From positions 496,001-560,000 of the forward strand of contig OZ223207.1 in NCBI GenBank assembly GCA_965140395.1: DNA of 64,000 bases. Reading direction: 5' to 3'. This document shows, one piece after another, positions 9,533-18,327 of the stretch (its first letter is position 1; each line of letters begins with the position of its first letter). The notes beneath the pieces were generated by a model. That model did not search any database and was not told where the DNA came from. It worked only from the letters and a program-made list of their open reading frames with translations. Source of the stretch: Parvibaculum sp002684405. GTDB taxonomy: Bacteria > Pseudomonadota > Alphaproteobacteria > Parvibaculales > Parvibaculaceae. The position numbers and the translations under genes were made by a program.

Positions 9533-10674
9533 GTGCGAATATGCAGGGACCGGTCGTGATTGCCGCGGGCGGCACGGGGGGGCATCTCTTCCCCGGCCAG
9601 GCGCTGGCGCAGGAGCTTGCGCGGCGGGGCCGCGACATCGTGCTGATGACGGATGAGCGCGTGAAGCGCTTCGACAGCTTGTTCCCCGGTGCGGATATCT
9701 ATGCCGTGCCGTCGGCGACGCCTTCAGGCAAAGGGATCGCCGGCCTTGTGAAAGCGGCGCCCGTGCTTTTCTCGGGCGTCGCAAAATCCTTCGGTATTCT
9801 CGGGCGGGTGAAACCCTCCGTGGTGATCGGCTTTGGCGGATATCCGACCTTGCCGCCGCTCGCTGCCGCGCTGCTGCGTCGTATCCCGACCTGCGTCCAT
9901 GAACAGAACGCCGTACTGGGCCGCGTCAATCGTCTGGTCGGGCCTTATGTTCACGCTATTGCGTCCACCTTTCCGAGCCCGCGCTATCTGCGTGAGGCCG
10001 ACAAGGGCAAGCTCGTGCTGACGGGTAATCCGGTCCGCGACGCGGTGATCCAGCAGGCGGATGTGCCTTACGACAGGCTGGGTGCCGATGTCCGGATCCG
10101 GCTGCTTGTCTTTGGCGGCAGCCAGGGCGCGCGTGTGATGGCCGATATCGTGCCCGGCGCGCTGACCCGCCTGCCTGAAAGCATCCGCGCGCGGCTCGAT
10201 GTCGTGCAGCAATGCCGCCCGGAAGATCGGGAACGGGTCGAAGGCGCTTATCGCGTGGCGGGGATTGCCGCGGAACTTCAGACATTTTTCGATGACATGC
10301 CCGCGCGCATCGCGGCGGCGCATCTTGTCATCGGGCGGTCGGGCGCTTCCACCATGGCGGAACTCGGCATTATCGGGCGTCCGTCGATCCTCGTGCCGCT
10401 GCCTCATTCGCTCGACAACGACCAGAAGGCGAATGCCGAAGTGCTGGCCGGTGAGGGCGCGGCCTGGATGATCGAGCAACGCGATTTTACGGAAGAGTCT
10501 CTGGCTGAAAAGCTCGCCGACCTCTTCGCGCATCCCGAAACACTGAACGGCGCAGCGGCCGCCGCCAAGGCGACAGGGCAGCCGCAGGCGGTGAAGAAGC
10601 TCGCCGATCTCGTCGAAGAACTGGGCCGTGGCGAGTTTCGCCGCGCGCTGTCGCATGAAAAGGCAGGTGGGTAA
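9529..10674 (+). CDS. murG: UDP-GlcNAc:lipid I N-acetylglucosaminyltransferase MurG
   Basis: GT28-family enzyme that converts lipid I to lipid II on the inner face of the membrane. The start at ATG 9529 gives 381 residues and puts the conserved glycine loop AAGGTGGHLFPGQALA near residue 12. Other signatures are VIGFGGYPTLPPL, VHEQNAVLGRVNR, LLVFGGSQGARV and VIGRSGASTMAEL. The frame is open upstream through ftsW, but that part encodes no recognisable domain. The stop and the murC start share one base (TAATG). Confidence 0.97.
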   Translation: MSANMQGPVVIAAGGTGGHLFPGQALAQELARRGRDIVLMTDERVKRFDSLFPGADIYAVPSATPSGKGIAGLVKAAPVLFSGVAKSFGILGRVKPSVVIGFGGYPTLPPLAAALLRRIPTCVHEQNAVLGRVNRLVGPYVHAIASTFPSPRYLREADKGKLVLTGNPVRDAVIQQADVPYDRLGADVRIRLLVFGGSQGARVMADIVPGALTRLPESIRARLDVVQQCRPEDRERVEGAYRVAGIAAELQTFFDDMPARIAAAHLVIGRSGASTMAELGIIGRPSILVPLPHSLDNDQKANAEVLAGEGAAWMIEQRDFTEESLAEKLADLFAHPETLNGAAAAAKATGQPQAVKKLADLVEELGRGEFRRALSHEKAGG

Positions 10675-12098
10675 TGCGTCCGGCTCCTCTCGACATAGGA
10701 ACCATCCACTTCGTCGGTGTCGGCGGTATCGGCATGAGCGGTATTGCCGAGGTCATGCATAATCTTGGCTATAGCGTGCAAGGCAGCGACATGGCGGAGA
10801 GCGCCAATGTGAAGCGCCTGCGCGAACTTGGTGTCGACGTCATGGTCGGTCAGAAGGCCGAGAACCTGAAGGATGCGCATGTCGTTGTCATTTCCTCCGC
10901 CATCCAGCCCGACAATCCGGAACTGAAGGAAGCGCGGGAGCGCTTCCTGCCGGTGGTGCGCCGCGCCGAGATGCTGGCGGAACTGATGCGCCTCAAATCC
11001 TGTGTCGCCATCGGCGGAACGCATGGCAAGACGACGACCACCTCGCTGGTCGCCTCCATCCTCGATGCAGCGGACCTCGATCCGACGGTCATCAATGGCG
11101 GCATCATCAATGCTTATGGCACCAATGCGCGTCTGGGCGATGGCGAGTGGATGGTTGTGGAGGCCGATGAATCCGACGGCACCTTCATCAAGCTGCCGTC
11201 CACCATCGCGGTCGTCACCAATATCGATCCGGAACATCTGGACTATTACGGCACCTTCGAGGCCGCCAAAGATGCCTTCCTCGCTTTTGTCGAGAATGTG
11301 CCCTTCTATGGCGCGGCGGTGATGTGTATCGATCACCCGGAAGTGCAGGCCTTGATCGGCCGTGTGCGCGACCGGCGTATCGTGACCTATGGCACCAGCA
11401 TCCAGGCAGACATTCGCGCGACCAATGCGCGCGTCGAAGGCGGCTTCAACGTGTTCGACGTGACGATCACGAACCGCAAGACGGGCGACAAGCGCGAGCT
11501 GCCGGGCGTGAAGCTTGCCATGCATGGCAAGCACAACATGTTGAACAGTCTCGCCGCTATCGGCGTGGCGCTGCAGCTTGGTATTTCGGACGACCGTATC
11601 CGCACGGCGCTTGAAGGTTTCGGCGGCGTGAAGCGGCGCTTCACCTATGTGGGCGATTGGAATGGCGTCCACATCTATGACGATTACGGTCATCACCCGG
11701 TGGAAATCGCCGCCGTCTTGCAGGCCGCCCACAGCGCGGGCGAGGGGCGCACCATCGCCGTGGTGCAGCCGCATCGCTATACGCGGCTCCACAATCTGTT
11801 CGATGATTTCTGCGCCTGCTTCAACGATGCGGACGCGGTGATCGTCGCCAATGTCTATGAGGCGGGCGAGAAGCCGATCGAAGGCGCGGATCGCGACGCG
11901 CTGGTCGCGGGGCTTCGCGATCGCGGCCACCGCAATGTCGTGCCGCTGGACAAGCCGGAAGACCTTCCCGGGATCGTTGCCGACATGGCGAAGCCCGGCG
12001 ACATCGTCGTTTGTCTCGGCGCCGGCAATATCACGCAATGGGCGAATGCGCTGCCCGCCGACCTGGAAAAGAAATTCGGCAAGGGAGGGGACGCATGA
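10674..12098 (+). CDS. murC: UDP-N-acetylmuramate:L-alanine ligase MurC
   Basis: First peptide-adding ligase of the pathway, joining L-Ala to UDP-MurNAc. The 474-residue protein has the N-terminal UDP-binding segment HFVGVGGIGMSGIAE, the ATP loop GGTHGKTTTTSL (Lys119), VVEADESDGTF, TNIDPEHLDYYG and DDYGHHPVEI. The start codon uses the last A of the murG stop, and the stop overlaps the murB ATG. Confidence 0.97.
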   Translation: MRPAPLDIGTIHFVGVGGIGMSGIAEVMHNLGYSVQGSDMAESANVKRLRELGVDVMVGQKAENLKDAHVVVISSAIQPDNPELKEARERFLPVVRRAEMLAELMRLKSCVAIGGTHGKTTTTSLVASILDAADLDPTVINGGIINAYGTNARLGDGEWMVVEADESDGTFIKLPSTIAVVTNIDPEHLDYYGTFEAAKDAFLAFVENVPFYGAAVMCIDHPEVQALIGRVRDRRIVTYGTSIQADIRATNARVEGGFNVFDVTITNRKTGDKRELPGVKLAMHGKHNMLNSLAAIGVALQLGISDDRIRTALEGFGGVKRRFTYVGDWNGVHIYDDYGHHPVEIAAVLQAAHSAGEGRTIAVVQPHRYTRLHNLFDDFCACFNDADAVIVANVYEAGEKPIEGADRDALVAGLRDRGHRNVVPLDKPEDLPGIVADMAKPGDIVVCLGAGNITQWANALPADLEKKFGKGGDA

Positions 12099-13024
12099 AC
12101 GCGGCTGTCTTCCATACCGATCTGATCGAGCGTCTGCCTGAAGTACGGGGCGAACTGACGGCCAATGCGCCGATGGCTCCGCTCACATGGTTCCGTGTCG
12201 GCGGACCGGCAGAAGTGCTGTTCCGGCCGGCGGATGTCGAAGACCTCGCCGCCTTCCTTGCGGGCTGCCCCGAGGATGTGCCGGTAACGGTGGTCGGCGT
12301 CGGGTCGAACCTTCTCGTGCGCGACGGCGGTGTGAAGGGTGTCGTTATCCGTCTCGGCAAACCCTTCATGACGATCGAGGCGGAAGGCGATTTTGTGCGG
12401 GCCGGCACGGCCGCGCTCGATGTAGCGGTCGCTCGCGCGGCGCAGCAGGCAGGCATTGCCGGCCTTGAGTTTTATCGCGGCATTCCCGGCAGCATTGGCG
12501 GCGCGCTGCGCATGAATGGCGGCGCTTACGGCTCGGAAACGAAGGATGTGCTGGTCGAGGTGAAGGCAGTTTCGCGCAAAGGCGAGATCGTGACGCTTTC
12601 CAACGCCGATATGCATTACAGCTACCGCCATTGCGGTGCGCCGGACGACTTGATTTTCGTCGAGGCGCTCTATCGCGGGCATGCGGGAGACAAGGCAGCG
12701 ATTGCTGCGCGGATGGAAGAGATTACCTCTTCGCGCGAGGCGAGCCAGCCGATCCGCAGCCGCACCGGCGGCAGCACGTTCAAGAACCCGGAAGGGCAGA
12801 AGAGCTGGCAGCTCATCGACGCCGCGGGCTGTCGCGGACTTGTCCGCGGCGGTGCGCAGGTGAGCGAGCAGCATTGCAACTTCCTCATTAATACGGGCGA
12901 TGCAACCGCCGCCGACCTTGAAGGGCTTGGCGAGGACGTACGCGCCCGCGTGAAGGAAACCAGCGGCGTAACGCTTGAATGGGAAATCCGGCGCATCGGT
13001 ATCCCCCTGAAGGAGGCTGCATGA
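12095..13024 (+). CDS. murB: UDP-N-acetylenolpyruvoylglucosamine reductase MurB
   Basis: FAD-dependent reductase that completes UDP-MurNAc using NADPH. From ATG 12095 the product is 309 residues; the open frame extends upstream to 12011 within murC but without family similarity. FAD-binding motifs are TWFRVGGPAEVLF, VVGVGSNLLVRDGG and GIPGSIGGALRMNGGAYG, and GGSTFKNPEG contains the catalytic serine. This short form with RSRTGGSTFKNP is the type IIa-like MurB common in alphaproteobacteria. AAGGAGG near its end is a strong ribosome-binding site for ddl. Confidence 0.96.
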   Translation: MNAAVFHTDLIERLPEVRGELTANAPMAPLTWFRVGGPAEVLFRPADVEDLAAFLAGCPEDVPVTVVGVGSNLLVRDGGVKGVVIRLGKPFMTIEAEGDFVRAGTAALDVAVARAAQQAGIAGLEFYRGIPGSIGGALRMNGGAYGSETKDVLVEVKAVSRKGEIVTLSNADMHYSYRHCGAPDDLIFVEALYRGHAGDKAAIAARMEEITSSREASQPIRSRTGGSTFKNPEGQKSWQLIDAAGCRGLVRGGAQVSEQHCNFLINTGDATAADLEGLGEDVRARVKETSGVTLEWEIRRIGIPLKEAA

Positions 13025-13947
13025 CGGACGGAAAGCATGTTGCCGTTCTGAAGGGCGGCTGGAGCGCGGAGCGGGATGTGAGCCTTGTCTCGGGCAAGGG
13101 ATGCGCCGATGCGTTGCGCAAGGGCGGCTATCGCGTGAGCGAGATCGACGCCGGCCGCGATCTTGCCGACCAGATTTTGCGCGTAAAGCCGGATGTCTGC
13201 TTCAACGCGTTGCACGGCCAATGGGGCGAGGACGGTTGTGTGCAGGGCCTTCTCGAAGTGCTCGGTGTGCCCTACACGCATTCCGGCGTGCTGCCCTCCG
13301 CACTCGCCATGCACAAGGAGCGCGCCAAGGCCGTTTTCCGCGAGGCGGGCCTGCCGGTTGCCGAAAGCCTTGTCGTGCCGCGCGAGCAGGCGGCGCTCGG
13401 TCATGTGATGTCTCCTCCTTACGTGGTGAAGCCGCTCAATCAGGGGTCGTCCGTCGGTGTCTTCATCGTGAAGGAAGGGGACAACCGACCGCCCGCCGAG
13501 CTGACCTCCCCGGAATGGGATCTCGGGAATGAGGTGATGATCGAACGCTTCGTTGCCGGACGCGAGCTGACTTGCGCCGTCATGGGTGAGGAAGTTTTCG
13601 AGGTAACCGAGATCATCGCCAACACCGCTTTCTACGATTATGAGGCGAAGTATCAGCAAGGCGGCTCGCGCCACATTCTACCTGCGCCGATCGACGAAGA
13701 GCTGAAGCAGGAAGTCCAGCGCATCACCCTGGCGGCCCACAAGGCGCTGGGATGCCGGGGCGTGACGCGCGCCGACTTCCGTTATGACGACACGAAGGGC
13801 GGCAAGGGCGAACTCATTCTTCTGGAAGTGAATACGCAGCCCGGCATGACGCCGACGTCGCTCGTGCCCGAACTCGCGAACCTGGCCGGATATTCATACG
13901 TGGAACTGGTGAGCTGGATGGTGGAGGACGCTTCATGCGGGAGGTGA
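13021..13947 (+). CDS. ddl: D-alanine:D-alanine ligase
   Basis: ATP-grasp ligase that makes the D-Ala-D-Ala used by MurF. From ATG 13021 the product is 308 residues. Landmarks are AVLKGGWSAERDVSL at the N-terminus, NALHGQWGEDGCVQGLLE, VVKPLNQGSSVGV in the ATP-binding region, and the metal-binding end LLEVNTQPGMTPTSLVPE. GQWGEDG has Trp where many Ddl enzymes have Pro or Ala; I cannot tell whether this matters. It overlaps murB by 4 bases and ftsQ by 13. Confidence 0.96.
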   Translation: MTDGKHVAVLKGGWSAERDVSLVSGKGCADALRKGGYRVSEIDAGRDLADQILRVKPDVCFNALHGQWGEDGCVQGLLEVLGVPYTHSGVLPSALAMHKERAKAVFREAGLPVAESLVVPREQAALGHVMSPPYVVKPLNQGSSVGVFIVKEGDNRPPAELTSPEWDLGNEVMIERFVAGRELTCAVMGEEVFEVTEIIANTAFYDYEAKYQQGGSRHILPAPIDEELKQEVQRITLAAHKALGCRGVTRADFRYDDTKGGKGELILLEVNTQPGMTPTSLVPELANLAGYSYVELVSWMVEDASCGR

Positions 13948-14951
13948 AGTCGAAATCCCGGACGTCGCGCACGGGCGTGACGCGCCGAAAGAACGGCAAG
14001 AGCGCCGTGGCGCCAGGCAAGCGCCGCAACACGGCGCAGACGCGCATCTTCGGTAAGCGCAAGACGCCGCCGAAGGGGCCGGGCGCGGCGCGCCTCTATG
14101 CGCTGGCGCAGGGCGAGGTGCCGATGCGGCCCTTCACCGTCGGCGCCGGTGTGCTGATTGTGGGCGTCGTTCTCTACGGTCTTTTCGTCGGCGGCCATGT
14201 CGCCGCGGCGGGCCGCGCGGTAACCGCGCAGGCAGACAAGCTGATGGCGCTGGCGGGTTTTTCCATTCAGGAAGTGACCGTGACGGGCCGTCATCATACG
14301 CGGCCCGACCGCCTCCTTGCCTCGCTCGGCATCAGCCGCGGCGATCCCATCCTGTCTTTCGATACCGAAGAGGCACGCGAACGGGTGGAGCGTCTCGACT
14401 GGGTGAAAAGCGCCACGGTCACACGGCTTTTGCCCGATGCGATCCGGCTCGACATCGTGGAGCGCAAGACCTTCGCCATCTGGCAGCGCGGCGGATTTCT
14501 TTCCGTTGTGGACCGGGAAGGTACGCCGATCACGGATGAGAACATCAAGAATTACGCATCGCTGCCGTTCATCGTCGGGTTCGGTGCGCCGCGCGCTGCG
14601 CCGGAGCTGATCGCGATGATGGCGACGAAATATCCGGCGCTGCTGGCGCGGGTGCGGGCCTTTGTGCGTGTGTCGGAGCGCCGCTGGAATCTGCGCCTTG
14701 AAAACGGCGTCGATGTGAAGCTGCCGGAAAAGGATGTGTCCGGCGCGCTGGCGCGCCTGGTTGCGTATGACGCGGAACACAAGGTCCTTTCGCGCGACAT
14801 CGTTTCGGTCGATCTGCGTCTGAAGGACCGGGTGGCGGTGGAGTTGACGAAAGAAGCGGCCGACGCCCTGAAGGACGGTTCGGCGGTAGGTGTCAGTTTG
14901 CATGATGGTGATGTGCGGTCGAAAGCGACCGGCACGGGGGACAGAACATGA
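13935..14951 (+). CDS. ftsQ: cell division protein FtsQ
   Basis: Bitopic divisome protein that recruits FtsL and FtsB. The 338-residue sequence has a long, very basic cytoplasmic tail (about 60 residues rich in Arg, Lys and Ser), one membrane segment (about 69-90, VGAGVLIVGVVLYGLFVGG), a POTRA domain (FSIQEVTVTGRHHTRPDRLL) and the FtsQ beta domain (DWVKSATVTRLLPDAIRLDIVE, FAIWQ). The start lies 13 bases inside ddl. The stop overlaps the ftsA ATG. Confidence 0.93.
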   Translation: MREVKSKSRTSRTGVTRRKNGKSAVAPGKRRNTAQTRIFGKRKTPPKGPGAARLYALAQGEVPMRPFTVGAGVLIVGVVLYGLFVGGHVAAAGRAVTAQADKLMALAGFSIQEVTVTGRHHTRPDRLLASLGISRGDPILSFDTEEARERVERLDWVKSATVTRLLPDAIRLDIVERKTFAIWQRGGFLSVVDREGTPITDENIKNYASLPFIVGFGAPRAAPELIAMMATKYPALLARVRAFVRVSERRWNLRLENGVDVKLPEKDVSGALARLVAYDAEHKVLSRDIVSVDLRLKDRVAVELTKEAADALKDGSAVGVSLHDGDVRSKATGTGDRT

Positions 14952-16255
14952 ATATGGTGTCGCTCGGTTCCAAGGGGTTTCAGGGGCGTCCGGTCGCACC
15001 GGGCCGTTCCGGTGTGGTGGCTGCGCTGGATGTCGGATCCAGCAAGGTCTCCTGCTTTATCGCGAAGGTCGAACCCGGTCGCATGGCGAACGGTCATGTG
15101 CCCATGCGGGTGGTCGGCATAGGTCATCAGGTATCCCGGGGTATCCGCGCCGGCACCGTTGTCGATATGGATGCCGCCGAGGAGGCGATCCGGATTGCCG
15201 TCGATACGGCCGAGCGCATGGCGGGGATCACCATTCGGGAGGTTCTCGTCACGGTGTCGGGCGGCGAACCCAAGAGCCAGACGGTCGGCGTCAAATCCAA
15301 GCTTCAGGGCTCGGAAGTGACGGATGACGATCTGGCGCGGCTGATCGGTCATGCCCAGGAGAATTTCCAGCCGGAGGGGCGGGAAGTGCTTCACGCCATC
15401 CCGACCAATTACAGCATCGACGACAGCCGGGGCGTGCGCGATCCGCGCGGCATGTTCTGCGACAAGGTGGGCGTGGAAGTCCACATGGTCAGCACACAGA
15501 GAGGGGCGCTGCGCAATCTCGAAATCTGCGTCGAGCGGTGCCATCTCGCTGTCTCCGGCATTGCGGTTTCACCCTATGCGAGCGGTCTGGCCTGTCTGGT
15601 CGAAGATGAAATGGACCTTGGCGTTGCCGTTCTCGACATGGGCGGCGGCACAACTTCACTTGCGGTCTTCTTTGAAGGGGCGATGGTCTATTGCGATTCC
15701 GTGTCAATCGGCGGGAATCACATTACAAATGACATCGCGCGAGGACTCTCTACACCGCTGGCCCATGCAGAACGCATGAAGACGCTTTACGGCAGCGCGC
15801 TGGCGAGTCCATCCGATGAAAGAGAGATGATCGACGTGCCGCAAGTGGGCGAAACAGATTCGGACTCGGCGAATCATATTCCCAGGTCGATGTTGACCGG
15901 AATCATTCAGCCGCGTCTCGAAGAGACGTTCGAACTGGTACGCGACAGGCTGGAAGCGAGCGGCTATGGCCGACTCGCCGGACGGCGTGTTGTGTTGACC
16001 GGTGGCGCGAGCCAGTTGAACGGCGCTCGCGAACTTGCTGCGCGCATGCTCGACAAGCAGGTGCGCGTAGGCCAGCCAATCCGCATTGCGGGGCTGGCAG
16101 ATGCGACCGGTGGCCCTGCTTTTTCGGCATGTGCCGGTCTTCTTTCCTATTCGCAGATGTCTCCGCTCGAGGCGGCGGCCCATGACCCGGACGGGGAGGC
16201 CGCTCCGCGCGGCCATATCCGCAGGCTTGGCCGATGGCTGAAGGAGAATTTCTGA
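14948..16255 (+). CDS. ftsA: cell division actin-like ATPase FtsA
   Basis: Actin-fold protein that tethers FtsZ to the membrane and signals to the septal synthases. The 435-residue protein has phosphate-1 motif AALDVGSSKVSCF, phosphate-2 motif VLDMGGGTTSLAVF, and an adenosine-binding segment VVLTGGASQLNG. The C-terminal HIRRLGRWLKENF can form the amphipathic membrane-targeting helix typical of FtsA. The TGA overlaps the ATG of a 49-codon ORF (TGATG) that leads to ftsZ, and AAGGAGAA just before the stop is a good ribosome-binding site for it. Confidence 0.96.
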   Translation: MNMVSLGSKGFQGRPVAPGRSGVVAALDVGSSKVSCFIAKVEPGRMANGHVPMRVVGIGHQVSRGIRAGTVVDMDAAEEAIRIAVDTAERMAGITIREVLVTVSGGEPKSQTVGVKSKLQGSEVTDDDLARLIGHAQENFQPEGREVLHAIPTNYSIDDSRGVRDPRGMFCDKVGVEVHMVSTQRGALRNLEICVERCHLAVSGIAVSPYASGLACLVEDEMDLGVAVLDMGGGTTSLAVFFEGAMVYCDSVSIGGNHITNDIARGLSTPLAHAERMKTLYGSALASPSDEREMIDVPQVGETDSDSANHIPRSMLTGIIQPRLEETFELVRDRLEASGYGRLAGRRVVLTGGASQLNGARELAARMLDKQVRVGQPIRIAGLADATGGPAFSACAGLLSYSQMSPLEAAAHDPDGEAAPRGHIRRLGRWLKENF

Positions 16256-16404
16256 TGGCGCGCAACGATGATTTTCCGGCCCGCAAGCGCGGCGGGCACC
16301 TATGCGGGGCAAGCGACCGGCGGCGGCAGGGCCGGTCGGCTGGCGTTCCGGATGTTTCCGGACAGGGCCTCGTTTTTCAAATTGCTCTCAGGAGGCTGAC
16401 ATGA
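16255..16404 (+). CDS. possible 49-residue ORF bridging ftsA and ftsZ
   Basis: A short open frame that fills the ftsA-ftsZ gap exactly. Its ATG shares one base with the ftsA TGA (TGATG), and its TGA overlaps the ftsZ ATG (ATGA). AAGGAGAA lies 8 bases before the start. The product would be MARNDDFPARKRGGHLCGAS... ending ALRRLT: basic, soluble, with no recognised domain. The ftsZ ribosome-binding site AGGAGG lies inside its last codons, so its translation could control access to the ftsZ start. It may be a leader-type coupling ORF rather than a functional protein, or a chance frame in GC-rich DNA. Confidence 0.4.
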   Translation: MARNDDFPARKRGGHLCGASDRRRQGRSAGVPDVSGQGLVFQIALRRLT

Positions 16405-18092
16405 GCATCAAACTTTCGGTTCCGCAGGAGAAGGAACTCAAGCCGCGCATTACCGTCTTCGGTGTAGGCGGTGCGGGCGGCAATGCGGTCAACAACATGA
16501 TCGAAGCCGGGCTGGAAGGTTGCGACTTCGTGGTGGCGAATACGGACGCCCAGGCGCTTTCGGCGTCTCTGGCGGAACGGCGGATCCAGCTTGGCGCCGA
16601 CATCACGGAAGGTCTCGGCGCAGGCTCGCGGCCTGAAGTCGGCTGCGCGGCGGCCGAAGAGGCCATCGAAGAAATCGGCGAACAGCTCACCGGTGCCCAT
16701 ATGGTGTTCATCACCGCGGGCATGGGCGGCGGCACCGGCACCGGCGCCGCACCCGTGGTGGCGCGCACGGCTCGGGAGCAGGGCATTCTCACCGTCGGTG
16801 TGGTGACCAAGCCTTTCCAGTTCGAAGGCTCGCGGCGCATGCGTATTGCGGAGGAAGGCATTTCCGACCTTCAGCAATATGTCGATACGCTCATCATCAT
16901 TCCGAACCAGAACCTGTTCCGTATCGCGAACGAGAACACGACCTTTGCCGATGCGTTCGGCATGGCGGACCAGGTTCTTCATTCCGGCGTGGCGGGCATC
17001 ACCGACCTGATGATGAAGCCCGGCCTGATCAATCTCGACTTTGCCGATGTGCGCACCGTCATGAACGAGATGGGCAAGGCGATGATGGGAACCGGCGAAG
17101 CGGAAGGCGAAAGCCGTGCCGTTGCCGCCGCGGAAGCCGCGATTTCCAACCCGCTGCTCGACGAAGTGTCGATGAAGGGCGCCCGGGGCGTGCTCATCAA
17201 CATCACGGGCGGCATGGACCTCACGCTTTATGAAGTGGACGAGGCGGCCAACCGTATTCGCTCCGAAGTCGATCCGGATGCGAACATCATCGTCGGTTCG
17301 ACCTTCGACAGCTCGATGGATGGCCGGATGCGCGTTTCGGTCGTGGCCACCGGTATCGAGGCGGAAGAGGCCGCGCAGGGCCGTCCGGAAACCGTGCGGC
17401 AGGCCCAGGCCGTATCGCGTCAGCGGATGGAGCCTGCCCAGCTTTCGGAGCGCGAGCAGGAAGTGGCGTCCAACGTCATTCCGGTGCAGGCCGCCGAGAA
17501 GGCGGCTGAGCCGATGGAAGAGGCGGCCGAACAGATTGCGGAGCCGGAGGAACGCCGGACCGCGGCGTCTGGCGGCCGGCCTTTCACCGGCGGTTTCGAT
17601 CCCAAGGAGTATGAGGCCGAAGTCATCATCCACAAGCCGGAGCCTCGTCGGGAAGCCCGTCGCGACGAGCCCGCGCCCGTGGTGAACCCGGCGGCGGTTC
17701 GTGCCGAACCGCGCGAGGGCCCCTATATCCCCGGTGACATGGATCGTGTGCAGTCGGCGAAGTCGTCGCAGGACATTCCGTCCTTCCTCGGTCAGAAGGC
17801 CCAGCCGCTCCGCGAGAGCCGTGCGCCGAAGAAAGGCCCCGGCTTCTTCGAACGTCTGACCGGCGGTCGCCGCAAGGATGAGGAAGCGCAGGAAACCCGT
17901 CGCGAAGAAGCGCCGCGCCGGGAGCCGAGCATGAAGCGCGAGGCGGCCCGCCGTCCCGAGCCCGAGCAGCGTCAGCCCGCCCGCCAGCAGGGCGATACGT
18001 TGCAGGGCCAGGATGACAGCAAGCTCGTGCAGCCTTCCTACGAGGAAGAGCAGCTCGAGATCCCGACCTTCCTCCGCCGGCAGGCGAACTAG
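16401..18092 (+). CDS. ftsZ: cell division GTPase FtsZ with long C-terminal linker
   Basis: Tubulin-like GTPase that forms the Z ring. ATG 16401 is preceded by AGGAGG and gives 563 residues; upstream in-frame codons from 16302 lack FtsZ similarity. The GTPase signature GGGTGTG is at 109-115, with VFGVGGAGGNAVNNM near residue 19 and NADAQAL-type contacts (NTDAQAL) near 48. The globular part ends around residue 320; after it comes a low-complexity Glu/Arg/Pro/Ala linker of about 220 residues, then the conserved tail EEEQLEIPTFLRRQAN that binds FtsA and other partners. Long linkers are known in alphaproteobacteria. A terminator follows. Confidence 0.97.
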   Translation: MSIKLSVPQEKELKPRITVFGVGGAGGNAVNNMIEAGLEGCDFVVANTDAQALSASLAERRIQLGADITEGLGAGSRPEVGCAAAEEAIEEIGEQLTGAHMVFITAGMGGGTGTGAAPVVARTAREQGILTVGVVTKPFQFEGSRRMRIAEEGISDLQQYVDTLIIIPNQNLFRIANENTTFADAFGMADQVLHSGVAGITDLMMKPGLINLDFADVRTVMNEMGKAMMGTGEAEGESRAVAAAEAAISNPLLDEVSMKGARGVLINITGGMDLTLYEVDEAANRIRSEVDPDANIIVGSTFDSSMDGRMRVSVVATGIEAEEAAQGRPETVRQAQAVSRQRMEPAQLSEREQEVASNVIPVQAAEKAAEPMEEAAEQIAEPEERRTAASGGRPFTGGFDPKEYEAEVIIHKPEPRREARRDEPAPVVNPAAVRAEPREGPYIPGDMDRVQSAKSSQDIPSFLGQKAQPLRESRAPKKGPGFFERLTGGRRKDEEAQETRREEAPRREPSMKREAARRPEPEQRQPARQQGDTLQGQDDSKLVQPSYEEEQLEIPTFLRRQAN

Positions 18093-18101
18093 GTAAAGAG
18101 A

Positions 18102-18138
18102 TCGATCCGGAAGGGACGCACCGCTTCTTCCGGATCGA
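18102..18138 (+). other. 12-bp stem hairpin after ftsZ
   Basis: TCGATCCGGAAG (18102-18113) is perfectly complementary to CTTCCGGATCGA (18127-18138) across a 13-base loop. It lies 9 bases after the ftsZ stop and just before the intrinsic terminator, with no T-run of its own. It may protect the 3' end or help termination. Confidence 0.6.
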
Positions 18139-18149
18139 CGACCAGCTTG

Positions 18150-18196
18150 AATCCGCCCGATGCCGACGGAAAATCGGCCGGGCGGATTTTTGTTTT
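18150..18196 (+). terminator. Rho-independent terminator of the dcw operon
   Basis: AATCCGCCCG (18150-18159) pairs perfectly with CGGGCGGATT (18179-18188) and is followed by TTTGTTTT. It lies about 60 bases after ftsZ and separates the dcw operon from lpxC. Confidence 0.88.
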
Positions 18197-18327
18197 AATA
18201 TCAGTGACTTGCGGTTGGTATCTTAAGGTAACAATCAGTAAGAAACTGTTATTTGAAGCAAATTGGGACGGTTGCTACTTATTGCACTGCGGCAAGGGGT
18301 AAACCGTAATTTCCAAAGGACCAGCGC

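Noticed and set aside
8188..10674. Open frame that would fuse an N-terminal 447-residue extension to MurG
   Set aside because: The extension is an alternative frame of murD and ftsW; MurG similarity begins at ATG 9529.
15640..15900. Slightly lower GC stretch within ftsA, possible internal ftsZ promoter
   Set aside because: Hand counts gave about 53-58% G+C, not distinct enough from the rest, and no clear promoter pair was seen.
18197..18327. lpxC promoter TTGAAG (18253-18258), 17 bases, TACTTA
   Set aside because: The -35 is fair but the -10 shares only two positions with the consensus, so it is not listed as a feature.
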